This document shows, piece after piece, positions 49,469 through 59,906 of a stretch of DNA of 64,000 nt (positions within the stretch are counted from its first letter, which is position 1; the number at the start of each line of letters is the position of its first letter). This DNA comes from JAIUNP01 sp020161975 (GTDB lineage Bacteria > Pseudomonadota > Alphaproteobacteria > Rhizobiales > Beijerinckiaceae). The notes under the pieces are model-generated. The model saw only the letters and a list, made by a program, of their open reading frames with translations, ran no database searches and was not told where the DNA came from. The stretch is from contig DAIOGK010000007.1 of NCBI GenBank assembly GCA_036745275.1, forward strand, positions 93,131 through 157,130, written 5' to 3'. Both the position numbers and the translations under genes were made by a program.

Positions 49469-49945
49469 ATGACCAACAAGACCTTCGCTTTCGCCGCCGG
49501 CGTTCTCACCCTCGCGGGCGGCCTCATGCTGTCCGCCGGCAGTGCCAGCGCGCTGACGATGCAGGAGTGCAGCGCCAAGTATAATGCCGCCAAAGCCGGC
49601 AATGCGCTTGGTGGCCAATCCTGGAATGACTTCCGCAAGAGCCAGTGCAGCGACGATGCCCCGGCCGCCGCAGCGCCGAAGGCTCAGCAGGCCGCGCCGG
49701 CCGCCCGGCAGACGACGGCCCCCGCTGCCAAGCAGCAGGCCATGCCGGCTTCCAACGCGGTGTTTCCCCGGTCGATCGACCGCAAATATGCGACCGAAAC
49801 GCCGGCGAAGCAGCGCATGAAGACCTGTCTCGACCAGTACAATGCCAACAAGGCCAATGGCGGCAATGGCGATCTGAAGTGGATCCAGAAGGGCGGTGGC
49901 TATTACAGCCAGTGCAACACCCGGATGAAGGCGCTTCAGGGCTGA
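49469..49945 (+). CDS. secreted protein with duplicated Cys motif
   Basis: A 158-residue exported protein. The signal peptide is about MTNKTFAFAAGVLTLAGGLM...ASA. Two similar units follow: ECSAKYNAAKAG...W.DFRKSQC (about 31-57) and TCLDQYNANKANGG...WIQKGGGYYSQC (about 119-150), each with two Cys, separated by an Ala/Gln/Pro-rich linker. They recall PsiF-type Cys motifs but are not a clear match. ATG 49469 has a GGGGAGA site. A terminator follows. Confidence 0.75.
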   Translation: MTNKTFAFAAGVLTLAGGLMLSAGSASALTMQECSAKYNAAKAGNALGGQSWNDFRKSQCSDDAPAAAAPKAQQAAPAARQTTAPAAKQQAMPASNAVFPRSIDRKYATETPAKQRMKTCLDQYNANKANGGNGDLKWIQKGGGYYSQCNTRMKALQG

Positions 49946-49966
49946 TTTCAGCCAGAGCATCCGTTG

Positions 49967-49995
49967 AAAGCGCGGCCTGGTGCCGCGCTTTTTTT
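49967..49995 (+). terminator. Rho-independent terminator
   Basis: AAAGCGCGGC-CTGGT-GCCGCGCTTTTTTTT: a 7-bp GC stem extended by A:T pairs, with an eight-T tail, just after the duplicated-motif gene. Confidence 0.9.
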
Positions 49996-49996
49996 G

Positions 49997-50581
49997 TCAG
50001 AACAATTTTGGAATCAGCCGACCGGTGCGGGTCATGTAGGCCCGATACTCCTCGCCGAAGGTTGCGACCATCATCTCCTCCTCGGCCCGGACGCGCAGCA
50101 GATAGAGTGCGCCAAAGCCGATGATTCCCGAAAGTCCGCCGACCCAGTTCGGCAGCAGCAGCGCCTGCGCAATCGCCATCAGCCAGAAGGCGGTGTACAT
50201 CGGGTGGCGGATCGTCCGGTAAACGCCGTCCGTGATCAGTTTGTGATCCTGCCGCATCTGGAGGCTGACGGACCAGTTGCGCCCGAGTGCCTTGTGGGTG
50301 AGGTGGAACATCACAAGCGCGGCTATGGCGATTGCGATGCCAAGCCAGGAGAGCGGCACGCTGAAATCGCGGCGCGCGACGGCCGGAAAGCCGAAAATGA
50401 CATAGAGAAACGGAAAAATCCCGAGCCCGGTGATCGAAATCATCAGACGGGTCCGCTCGCTGGTATCCATGGCATTGAAGGCAACGGGGGTTTTTTTCGA
50501 GCGGCGGTCATGGGGGATACGCAGGGCATACCAGCCCACCGCAAGGCACACCCAGGCCAGCTTGGCGATCATCGGGGTCAC
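49997..50581 (-). CDS. isoprenylcysteine carboxyl methyltransferase-family membrane protein
   Basis: A 194-residue protein with about four to five membrane helices. The SAM-binding C-terminus LITDGVYRTIRHPMYTAFW (about 115-133) and RVRAEEEMMVATFGEEYRAYMTRTGRLIP (about 163-191) mark the ICMT/PEMT-like family. In bacteria the methyl acceptor is generally unknown. It is followed on the minus strand, upstream, by the GHSLG protein with 12 bases between. Confidence 0.85.
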   Translation of the reverse strand: MTPMIAKLAWVCLAVGWYALRIPHDRRSKKTPVAFNAMDTSERTRLMISITGLGIFPFLYVIFGFPAVARRDFSVPLSWLGIAIAIAALVMFHLTHKALGRNWSVSLQMRQDHKLITDGVYRTIRHPMYTAFWLMAIAQALLLPNWVGGLSGIIGFGALYLLRVRAEEEMMVATFGEEYRAYMTRTGRLIPKLF

Positions 50582-50593
50582 AACCGTCTCCGT

Positions 50594-51787
50594 CTATGGC
50601 TTTGCGCGCGACGTGGCCTGCGATTGCAGGGCCATGCGACCGGCTTCGGTCAATCCACCATTGTCGTCAAGCATGGACATGGCGCCATCGGGTGATTCGG
50701 TGAGTGTTTCCAGCGTAAAGGGGCCGAAGGCCATCATCTGCATGTCGTAATTGGCGCGGAAGTCGTTCGCGTTGACGAACTGGTTATGCAGGCGAAAGAA
50801 GTTGCGTTCCAGTCGGCGGTAGCGATCCGGTCTGACCATCGACCGGAACCGGACTGTGCGCGTATGTGCCGGCGGAGCGTTGATGCCGAGAGCCGCAACG
50901 GGTTCGGATTTGTAAAAGTTCATCACATCGTTGAGGGCCTGAAAATCGACCCAAAGGACCTGGCCGGATTCTGCGGCGCGGGCGGCATCGCCCCTCAGTC
51001 GCACCGCCTTGCGATGAAAGCCAATTTTCAGCACCGAGGACCCGACTGACGCAAAACGCACCGGGCGGGTGTAGCCCCGGTCGAGCAGTTTTGCGATCAG
51101 ATGCAGCCCCAGTACTGCCCCGAGACTGTGGCCGATGATGAGGAGTTCACCCTCCTGCGGCGCAAGTTCATCGGCGAGTTCGTCGAGCCTTGTCTCGACC
51201 TCAGGCGTTGGCTGACGCACCAGCGCCGCTGCGTGGATCCAGTCATCGAGCAGGTGATCGAGATAGAGCCGGTTGCCGATGAACGGCAGTAAAATCGCGA
51301 ATGTCACCATCGCGGCCAAAGCACGCAGCGGCGTGCCGATCCCCGGAATGAAGCCGGTGACGAACCAGGCAGCGGCGGCGATGATCGTCAGCAGGATCGC
51401 GGGATAGAGAAAGAACAGGGCATAGCGCCAGGCTGAACCGACATAACGGACGAGGGCACCATGGGCGGCAAAGTCGAAAAGGCTTGTAATTCCAAGCGGA
51501 AACCGCGTCAGCCAGCTGCGTTTTCGCTCTGTCGTGATCAGGTCATCCCAGCGGAAGATGCGATGGCTTGCTTCGGTTTGCCAGTCAGGGCCCGCCAAGG
51601 TCACGGCCCATTGCACCTGGGATGTCGTTTGCCTTGCGCCGGGCGCAACCGTGCCGCTGAGATGCCAAACCGCAAGAAAACGTGCAAAATCCCGAGAGGC
51701 CTTCGCATGGGCCTCATCGGGAGGGATGGGGTGATATCCGCCGAGCTGAACGACGATCCGGCGCCTTTTCAGGCTGGTCTCAGTCAC
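50594..51787 (-). CDS. membrane protein with alpha/beta-hydrolase (lipase-like) motif
   Basis: A 397-residue protein. Two membrane helices lie near residues 120-165 (YALFFLYPAILLTIIAAAAW and LAAMVTFAILLPFIG). A G-x-S-x-G elbow, IIGHSLGAVLGLHL (about 217-230), indicates an alpha/beta hydrolase of lipase-like type, with a downstream FYKSEPVAALG segment. No named family was recognised. GTG 51787 overlaps the preceding stop by 8 bases; a TTG at 51808 would also work. Probably an inner-membrane hydrolase. Confidence 0.65.
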   Translation of the reverse strand: MTETSLKRRRIVVQLGGYHPIPPDEAHAKASRDFARFLAVWHLSGTVAPGARQTTSQVQWAVTLAGPDWQTEASHRIFRWDDLITTERKRSWLTRFPLGITSLFDFAAHGALVRYVGSAWRYALFFLYPAILLTIIAAAAWFVTGFIPGIGTPLRALAAMVTFAILLPFIGNRLYLDHLLDDWIHAAALVRQPTPEVETRLDELADELAPQEGELLIIGHSLGAVLGLHLIAKLLDRGYTRPVRFASVGSSVLKIGFHRKAVRLRGDAARAAESGQVLWVDFQALNDVMNFYKSEPVAALGINAPPAHTRTVRFRSMVRPDRYRRLERNFFRLHNQFVNANDFRANYDMQMMAFGPFTLETLTESPDGAMSMLDDNGGLTEAGRMALQSQATSRAKP

Positions 51788-52433
51788 CAGCCGAAGGCTC
51801 GGAGGCAACCGCCGAGAGCGCGCCGGAGGGCAGGCGCGAGATCCCGTCGTTCATGGAGCGAATGCCATTGATGAAGTCGGGCGGCATGGCCATGGTGCCA
51901 GGCGTCTTCAGGCCCATGTGATGGGCGATGTCGGCGACAAAGGCGTTGCAGTTATAAAGAACCGCATGCCACACCGGCGAACTTGCCTGAAGCTTCCGAA
52001 TGAACGCACTAACGTTCTGATACTCGGCGGGGGTCAGGTAGATACGGTAGCTTGCCGTCACATACTGGTCTTCAGTGTCGCCATCGCTGGCGCCGGTTTC
52101 CGACGGAACGGGAACGATATGGCCGAGCGACCACGGGGCGACGTCATCGCCCGCAGGGTGGAGACCAGCGACCTTGCTCGAAACGATGCGACCGTTCGAG
52201 CCCAGCTTGCCGAACACGACGAAGGTGTGGCCGTAGCTCATCGCATAGCGCGAGCGGAAGTCGATGAAATAACCGGTTCCCTTGGCTGCAGCCTTTTTCT
52301 GGGCTGAACCGGAACTCAGGGTCGATGTGAAAGCAGGATCCGGGGGGCGGCTCTCACAGCCTGCGAGCACCATGGTCAGGCCGAGAATGGCAACAGGGGC
52401 GAGGCGAAAACCGGGGATGAGTTTGGCAAACAT
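51780..52433 (-). CDS. conserved lipoprotein
   Basis: A 217-residue protein. The lipobox is LAGC in VAILGLTMVLAGCESRP (Cys about 26). The mature part (GTGYFIDFRSRYAMSYGHTFVVFGKLG; SSPVWHAVLYNCNAFVADIAHHMGLKTP) has a conserved His, Cys and Asn that recall NlpC/P60-like or DUF778-type folds; this is tentative. It is upstream of, and overlaps, the hydrolase gene. Confidence 0.72.
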   Translation of the reverse strand: MFAKLIPGFRLAPVAILGLTMVLAGCESRPPDPAFTSTLSSGSAQKKAAAKGTGYFIDFRSRYAMSYGHTFVVFGKLGSNGRIVSSKVAGLHPAGDDVAPWSLGHIVPVPSETGASDGDTEDQYVTASYRIYLTPAEYQNVSAFIRKLQASSPVWHAVLYNCNAFVADIAHHMGLKTPGTMAMPPDFINGIRSMNDGISRLPSGALSAVASEPSAGD

Positions 52434-52595
52434 GCGGAACTGATCTGCTTAATGCGCTCGGAAAGGGAATGCCCGGAACCGGACACGGAAATTGCAAATA
52501 CGCGCGCACACCGGAATTTGACCCAAAGGGCCACTCATTCCGCAAGGTGGGGAAGCCAGGCCAGCAGGAAAGCCCGCAAGCCTGGCCTCAGGGGA

Positions 52596-52724
52596 TTAGC
52601 CCTTGGTAACGACCGGAGCAGAGACGACGCCCTTGCCCTTGCCCTTGCCCTTGCCCATGGTGCCGCAAGCGCTGACGCTGAAAGCGACCAGCAGGGCAAC
52701 CGCAACCATCGAAATCTTCTTCAT
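52596..52724 (-). CDS. 42-residue lipoprotein
   Basis: MKKISMVAVALLVAFSVSAC is a clear lipoprotein signal (Cys 20), followed by GTMGKGKGKGKGVV, a short Gly-Lys dipeptide repeat. The very small mature peptide would be cationic and lipid-anchored. It is preceded on its strand by GCGAGGAC before ATG 52724. No family is recognised; small entericidin-like lipoproteins are of similar size. Confidence 0.75.
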   Translation of the reverse strand: MKKISMVAVALLVAFSVSACGTMGKGKGKGKGVVSAPVVTKG

Positions 52725-52955
52725 GATTTAGTCCTCGCGAGTGAGATTCATGCGCTGCGCCGCCACCCGGCAGATGCCGGTTGCAGCAGCAACGCAAGGC
52801 ACCCTACAACAGAATTAACCACAATCTAGTGACAAAAGCGCAACAGACACGAAAAGTCGTCACGTATTCAAAGAGTTACTGAATCGTTAATTGAGAGACA
52901 TCAAAATGCCGGCGGCCAGCCCTGAAAGACTGTCGCCGCCGGCAGCAAATATTGC

Positions 52956-53288
52956 TCAGGCTTTGCCTGTTTTGATCCCCTTTTCGGCCAGTAAACCTTG
53001 CAATTCACCGGCCTGGAACATTTCCCGCGTGATGTCGCAACCGCCGATGAACTCGCCCTTGACATAAAGCTGGGGAATGGTCGGCCAGTTGGAATACGCC
53101 TTGATACCTTCGCGGATGGCGCCATCATCAAGAACGTTGATGCCCTTGTAGGGTACGCCGAGGTAGTCGAGAATCTGCACGACCTGCCCGGAAAACCCGC
53201 ACATGGGGAACTCAGGGGTGCCTTTCATGAACAGCACCACATCGTTGGCCTTCACTTCCGAATCAATCCGGCTGTTGACGTCGCTCAT
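52956..53288 (-). CDS. grxD: monothiol glutaredoxin, CGFS type
   Basis: A 110-residue Grx4-type protein that carries [2Fe-2S] clusters, often with BolA. The active site is PEFPMCGFSGQ (about 25-35), with the GSH-binding WPTIPQLYVKGEFIGGCDI (about 68-86). ATG 53288 is used, with GGAG 7 bases away; an ATG two codons upstream sits too close to the site. A bolA-family gene lies at 54719, separated here by aroQ and aroE. Confidence 0.95.
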   Translation of the reverse strand: MSDVNSRIDSEVKANDVVLFMKGTPEFPMCGFSGQVVQILDYLGVPYKGINVLDDGAIREGIKAYSNWPTIPQLYVKGEFIGGCDITREMFQAGELQGLLAEKGIKTGKA

Positions 53289-53385
53289 TGTCATCTCCTT
53301 GCCGGGTTCAAGGTCCGGCTTCTGCCTGTGAATATAGGGGCGCGTGTCGGTTTTGAATACCGCCCCGTTGCCATAACCTGACGGA

Positions 53386-53832
53386 TCAGGTTGCGGGTTT
53401 GAGCAATTTTGCGAGCCGGAGAACCGCCAGAGTGTAGCCCTGCGTGCCGAAGCCGGCCATCACAGCATCGGAGCGGTGAGAGACATACGAATGGTGGCGG
53501 AAGGCCTCGCGCTTGTGAACCTGCGAGATATGAACCTCGATGACCGGTCCCTCGAACGTGTTCAGGGCATCCAGAAGGGCCACCGATGTGTGCGTGAACG
53601 CGGCAGGATTGATGATGATGCCGCCGGCTGTTTCGCGTGCCTCGTGAATCCAGTCGATGAGTTCGTATTCGCGGTTCGACTGGTGAAAGCGGACCTCAAG
53701 ATTGTGTTGCCGTGCCAGGGTCCGGCATTCGGCCTCGACATCGGCGAGGGTTTCGTGGCCGTAGATATGAGGCTGGCGTTTGCCCAGAAGATTGAGATTC
53801 GGGCCATTCAGAATGTAGATCAGGCGTGACAT
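53386..53832 (-). CDS. aroQ: 3-dehydroquinate dehydratase, type II
   Basis: The 148-residue trans-dehydratase of the shikimate pathway. Visible sites: ILNGPNLNLLGKRQPHIYG (about 7-25, with the catalytic Tyr in HIYG), QSNREYELIDWIHEA, INPAAFTHTSVAL (about 74-86) and EVHISQVHKREAFRHHSYVS (catalytic His and Arg). It is 19 bases downstream of aroE in the same direction, two steps of the same pathway. Confidence 0.95.
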   Translation of the reverse strand: MSRLIYILNGPNLNLLGKRQPHIYGHETLADVEAECRTLARQHNLEVRFHQSNREYELIDWIHEARETAGGIIINPAAFTHTSVALLDALNTFEGPVIEVHISQVHKREAFRHHSYVSHRSDAVMAGFGTQGYTLAVLRLAKLLKPAT

Positions 53833-53851
53833 CGCAGGGGTCTCCGGGGCT

Positions 53852-54673
53852 TCAAACGAGCGGAACGGTCAGCATTTCGATGACGGCGCGGCTGTCGGGG
53901 CGAGTGCCGTACCACCAGGCGAAGGCTTCGACGGCCTGTTCTGCCAACATGCCAACGCCATCGGCGAGGCGGGCGCTACTGTTCGCCTCTGCGCTTTTCA
54001 GGAATGGTGTCTTTCCCTTGCCGTAGTTCAGGTCATAGGCCAGCACCGCCTCGCGGAAGATGGAGGCGGGCAGGGCGAGGCTCTGGCCAGACAGCGCGGC
54101 AGAGGTCGCGTTGAGCACCACGTCGAAGCGGCGGCCATCCAGCCCGTCGAGGCCCACGGCCTCGATCTTGCCGAAGCCCGCGAATCGCGCCGCCAGATCG
54201 TCCGCACGGGAAAGGGTGCGGTTTGCGATGGTCAGCGTGCCTGGCTTCTGATCGAGAAAAGGGGCAAGGCAACCGCGCACCGCGCCGCCGGCACCGAGAA
54301 TCAGGATGCGTTTTCCCTCGAGCGGGACATTCAGGTTCTGCTGGATGTCGTTGACGAGGCCGATGCCGTCGGTGTTCTGGACGAGAATGTCGTCGCCCAC
54401 GAACTTGTAGGTGTTGCAGGCGCCGGCGATTTCCGCTTCCCGCATCCGCTTTGTGCTGGCGGCATAAGCGTCGAGTTTGAACGGGGCGGTGATATTACCG
54501 CCGCGCGCACCACTGGCCCGGAAGGCCATGAATGCCTCGTGGAAACCATCGAGCGGCGCTTCGATCCGCTCGTAGGTCAGGTCGATCCCGGCCTGTTCAG
54601 CGAATCGGTGGTAGATCTGCGGCGATTTTGAATGCTGGACTGGATTGCCAAAAATCGCGAGGCGGTCCGTCAT
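53852..54673 (-). CDS. aroE: shikimate dehydrogenase, beta/gamma-type sequence
   Basis: A 273-residue enzyme that reduces 3-dehydroshikimate with NADPH. Family residues: HSKSP (14-18), NITAPFK (catalytic Lys about 65), NTDGIG (Asp about 101), LGAGGAVRG and NRT for NADP, and GVGMLAEQAVEAF. The wording GNPVQHSKSPQIYHRFAEQ...YERIEAPLDGF is like AroE of beta- and gammaproteobacteria rather than the usual rhizobial form (GWPVEHSRSP...). Transfer is possible. ATG 54673; an in-frame ATG four codons earlier also exists. Confidence 0.94.
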   Translation of the reverse strand: MTDRLAIFGNPVQHSKSPQIYHRFAEQAGIDLTYERIEAPLDGFHEAFMAFRASGARGGNITAPFKLDAYAASTKRMREAEIAGACNTYKFVGDDILVQNTDGIGLVNDIQQNLNVPLEGKRILILGAGGAVRGCLAPFLDQKPGTLTIANRTLSRADDLAARFAGFGKIEAVGLDGLDGRRFDVVLNATSAALSGQSLALPASIFREAVLAYDLNYGKGKTPFLKSAEANSSARLADGVGMLAEQAVEAFAWWYGTRPDSRAVIEMLTVPLV

Positions 54674-54718
54674 GACGGGCTCCATATGGGCCGAGACCGG
54701 CCAATCCTTAGAGGGATG

Positions 54719-54949
54719 TTATTCCGCGCGGGTCGTCAGGGCGAGGGCGTGCAACTCGCCGCCCATGCGGCCCTTGAGCGCGGCATAGACCATCTGGTGC
54801 TGCGCCACCCGGCTCTTGCCCCTGAAGGCCGGAGAGACGACGGTCGCGGCGTAATGGTCGCCATCGCCGGCGAGGTCGCGGATTTCCACGGTCGCATCGG
54901 GGAAGGCCTCGCGAATCAGGGTTTCGATATCTGCAGCTTTCATTGCCAT
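54719..54949 (-). CDS. BolA family protein
   Basis: A 76-residue BolA-like protein that partners with CGFS glutaredoxins in Fe-S and redox signalling. Family text: IETLIREAFPDATVEIRDLAGDGDHYAATVVSPAF and the RVAQHQMVYAALKGRMGGELHAL end with the invariant His. AGGA lies 7 bases before ATG 54949. It is 10 bases downstream of purL, a linkage typical of alphaproteobacteria. Confidence 0.93.
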   Translation of the reverse strand: MAMKAADIETLIREAFPDATVEIRDLAGDGDHYAATVVSPAFRGKSRVAQHQMVYAALKGRMGGELHALALTTRAE

Positions 54950-54959
54950 GATCAGGTCC

Positions 54960-57191
<2,232 letters not shown>

Positions 57192-57257
57192 GGCAACCTG
57201 ACGGGAAAATTCCTGCCCCTCTTAATCGCCTGGCGGGGAAATCGCCACTGATTCTTG

Positions 57258-57899
57258 TCAGCCTGTCACGCCCTCGCGGCTTTTGGCCACGCGGTAGTAG
57301 GCCCAGAGAAGACGCGCGGCCACCGCACGCCAGGGCGACCAAGCCTCCGCCAGTGCGGAAAGCGCCTTGGCCGAGGGGCGATTTTCAAGACCAAACGCCA
57401 GCTTTGCCGCCTCCTGAAGGGCAAGATCGCCGGATGCGAAGACATCCGCGTGGCCGGCATAGAACATCAGATAGATTTCCGCCGTCCAGGGGCCGATCCC
57501 CTTGACGCTGACCAGTGCGGCGGTCGCATCGGGGATCGGCATGGCGTGGAGATCGTCAATGGGCAGGGCGCCGGATGCGACCGCTTCGGCGATGGCACGC
57601 AAAGTTCGTATCTTGGAGCCGGACAGGCCGCAGCGGCGCAGCGCGGCATCGTCGGTGGCGAGAATCGCGGCGGGTTCAACGGTGCCGAGGCCGGCTTCCG
57701 TCTTGCTCCAGATGGCATCGGCGCTGGCAACGGAGAGTTGCTGACTGATGATGATCTTGCAGAGGCCCACGAAGCCGGGGCGGTGTCTTCGTAGCGGAAT
57801 GGGGCCTGCCAATGCGATTGCAGGCCGAAGGCGCGGATCAATCCGGCCAAGGTGTTCTATTGCCTCTTGAATGTCGGCCTCGGTCTGGATGATTCTCAT
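57258..57899 (-). CDS. DNA-3-methyladenine glycosylase (HhH-GPD, AlkA-like)
   Basis: A 213-residue base-excision enzyme for alkylated purines. The helix-hairpin-helix and GPD region is VSVKGIGPWTAEIYLMFYAGHADVFASGDLAL (about 129-160), with the catalytic Asp near 156. LCKIIISQQLSVASADAIW (about 46-64) is the family's substrate-pocket helix. The usual N-terminal AlkA domain is absent, which makes it a short form. It diverges from gluQ with about 45 bases between. Confidence 0.9.
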   Translation of the reverse strand: MRIIQTEADIQEAIEHLGRIDPRLRPAIALAGPIPLRRHRPGFVGLCKIIISQQLSVASADAIWSKTEAGLGTVEPAAILATDDAALRRCGLSGSKIRTLRAIAEAVASGALPIDDLHAMPIPDATAALVSVKGIGPWTAEIYLMFYAGHADVFASGDLALQEAAKLAFGLENRPSAKALSALAEAWSPWRAVAARLLWAYYRVAKSREGVTG

Positions 57900-57943
57900 G
57901 GCTGCTCCACTCCGGGGCTGATCAGACCGCCGTGTGCTTTGCC

Positions 57944-58792
57944 ATGCAACCCGTTTTCCGCTTCGCGCCTAGCCCGAATGGACATCTCCATCTCGGCCAT
58001 GCGTTCTCGGCGCTCTTGAATGCCGAAGCCGCGCAGGCCGTGGGCGGGCGCTTTCTTGTTCGGGTCGAGGACATCGACCAGGCGCGGTGCACCCCTGAGC
58101 TGGTTCAGGATGCGCTCGACGATCTTCGCTGGCTGGGGCTGTCATGGGAGGAGCCGGTGCTCCGCCAATCGACACGTTTTCTGGCCTATGCGGCGGCTCT
58201 GGACCAGCTCTGGTCGCGAGGGCTTCTCTATGCCTGTGCCTGTACGCGGCGCGATATCGAGGCCGATGCGATCACGCGCGCCAGGGGCGCGCCGCCCCCG
58301 CGTGATCCGGACGGAGCTCTCATCTATTCCGGGCGCTGCCGGAGCTGGGTGCGAGGGCCCATGCCGCCCCTCGGTCTGGGGGTTGCGTTGCGGCTCGATA
58401 TGGCGCGGGCGCTTGAAGGCGTGACGCTCCCGCTCACATGGCATGATGCGGATGCGGGGGTTCAGGCGGCTGATCCAGCGCGTTGGGGGGACGTTGTGCT
58501 CGCGCGGAAGGACACGCCGACGAGCTACCACCTCGCCGTTGTCCTCGACGATGCCTTCCAGGGCGTGACTGATGTGGTGCGTGGAAAAGATCTTTTCGCA
58601 GCAACCGAGATCCATCGGCTGCTCCAGGTGCTGCTTGGTTTGCCTGAGCCAAGCTACCGGCACCATCCGCTCATCACCGATGCGGATGGCCACAAGCTGG
58701 CCAAGAGCCGGTTTTCGACGCCGCTGCGGAGTTTGCGGGCGGAGGGAGTGATGCCTGAAGCGATCAGGGCCTCGTTGGGGTTCGCGCTATAG
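57944..58792 (+). CDS. gluQ: glutamyl-Q tRNA(Asp) synthetase
   Basis: Attaches glutamate to queuosine of tRNA-Asp; 282 residues, lacking the anticodon-binding domain of GluRS. HIGH-like motif: FAPSPNGHLHLGHAFSAL (about 6-23). Zn site: CACTRRDI and YSGRCRSW (about 96-130). The KMSKS-like loop is KLAKSRFS (about 248-255). ATG 57944 is used (MQPVFRFAPSPNG); a GTG four codons upstream is an alternative. Acts after Q modification of tRNA. Confidence 0.93.
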   Translation: MQPVFRFAPSPNGHLHLGHAFSALLNAEAAQAVGGRFLVRVEDIDQARCTPELVQDALDDLRWLGLSWEEPVLRQSTRFLAYAAALDQLWSRGLLYACACTRRDIEADAITRARGAPPPRDPDGALIYSGRCRSWVRGPMPPLGLGVALRLDMARALEGVTLPLTWHDADAGVQAADPARWGDVVLARKDTPTSYHLAVVLDDAFQGVTDVVRGKDLFAATEIHRLLQVLLGLPEPSYRHHPLITDADGHKLAKSRFSTPLRSLRAEGVMPEAIRASLGFAL

Positions 58793-58842
58793 CGTTGCCG
58801 CATGTCTTGACGCGGACTGGTGCACCTCGGTTGAGATGCGCG

Positions 58843-59769
58843 CTAGCGCGCCGTCACCAGCCAGACGAACAAGGTCGTGGTGGCGACCGCGAACACGGAA
58901 GAGATCAGGATGGCGCCCGATGTAATGCCTTGTGCGAGGCGGTAACGTTCGGCCAGCAGGTAGGCATTGACACCGCAGGGGCAGGCGGCCAGCACGGTTG
59001 CAACGCCCACCCACAACGGATCAATGCCCAGGACGAAGGTGCCGAGGCTGAAGACCAGGATCGGGAAGACCAGCAGTTTCAATGCAACAACGATTGCCAG
59101 CAGCCAGGTCTCTCCGCCAAGGCCGTAGCGCGCCAGCCCGGCGCCCATTGCAAAAAGGGCGCAGGGCGCTGCCGAGTCACCGATGAATTTCAGGGTGGCC
59201 AAAGCCGGTGCCGGGATGGAAAGCCCCGTCTGGCGAAAAGCGGCGCCGACAAAAATGCCAATCAGGATCGGGTTGGTGGCGAGCTTTTTCAGGATGGTCA
59301 GGCCGACCGATCCGCTTGCGCCGGTCGATTCGATCCGGAGCATGGCCAGGGTCATGGTGATCGGCAGGTTTACCGCGACGAGCAGGAAGAGCGGGATGGC
59401 GCCCGCATCACCGAACACGCGCAGCACCATCGGAATGCCCATCAGCACCATATTCGACTGCACCGCCGTGAAGCCGATGATGGCACTTTCCTGTTGTCCA
59501 CGTGTGAAGGTGTGCGATGCAATCCGCGTCTGCGCAACCCAGATCAGGCCAAGGCTGATGAAATAGGATGCCCAGAAGGCCCAGGGCGGGCTTGCCGGCA
59601 GAGGGGCCGTGGCCAGGGTGCGGAACAGCATCAGCGGAATGGCGATCATGAACACATAATCGGCAACACCGTTACCGGTCTCTTCACGCACCAAACCGGT
59701 CCGAATTGCGGCCCAACCGATCAGAATCAGCGCAAAAATGGGGAAAACGGTCAGGAAGGATTCAAGCAT
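58843..59769 (-). CDS. AEC-family transporter (auxin efflux carrier type)
   Basis: A 308-residue membrane protein with about ten helices in two repeats. Text such as YVFMIAIPLMLFRTLA (about 37-52), QSNMVLMGIPMVLRVFG (about 104-120), KKLATNPILIGIFVGAAF and AACPCGVNAYLLAERY (about 262-277) is typical of the MdcF/YfdV-like AEC family. Substrates are small carboxylates in characterised cases. It is divergent from the hybrid kinase with a gap of about 137 bases. Confidence 0.88.
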   Translation of the reverse strand: MLESFLTVFPIFALILIGWAAIRTGLVREETGNGVADYVFMIAIPLMLFRTLATAPLPASPPWAFWASYFISLGLIWVAQTRIASHTFTRGQQESAIIGFTAVQSNMVLMGIPMVLRVFGDAGAIPLFLLVAVNLPITMTLAMLRIESTGASGSVGLTILKKLATNPILIGIFVGAAFRQTGLSIPAPALATLKFIGDSAAPCALFAMGAGLARYGLGGETWLLAIVVALKLLVFPILVFSLGTFVLGIDPLWVGVATVLAACPCGVNAYLLAERYRLAQGITSGAILISSVFAVATTTLFVWLVTAR

Positions 59770-59906
59770 CGCCAGTTTCCGCCGCCGATATACGGCATTT
59801 TATCGATCCCGTTGGCCGCCATTTAAACTCCGTCCGCTACATCTTTTCGCGGATGGGGGCGCTGGCCGGACAAGCAGGGCAAGCGCGGCATTGTGGGAGT
59901 TTTTCA

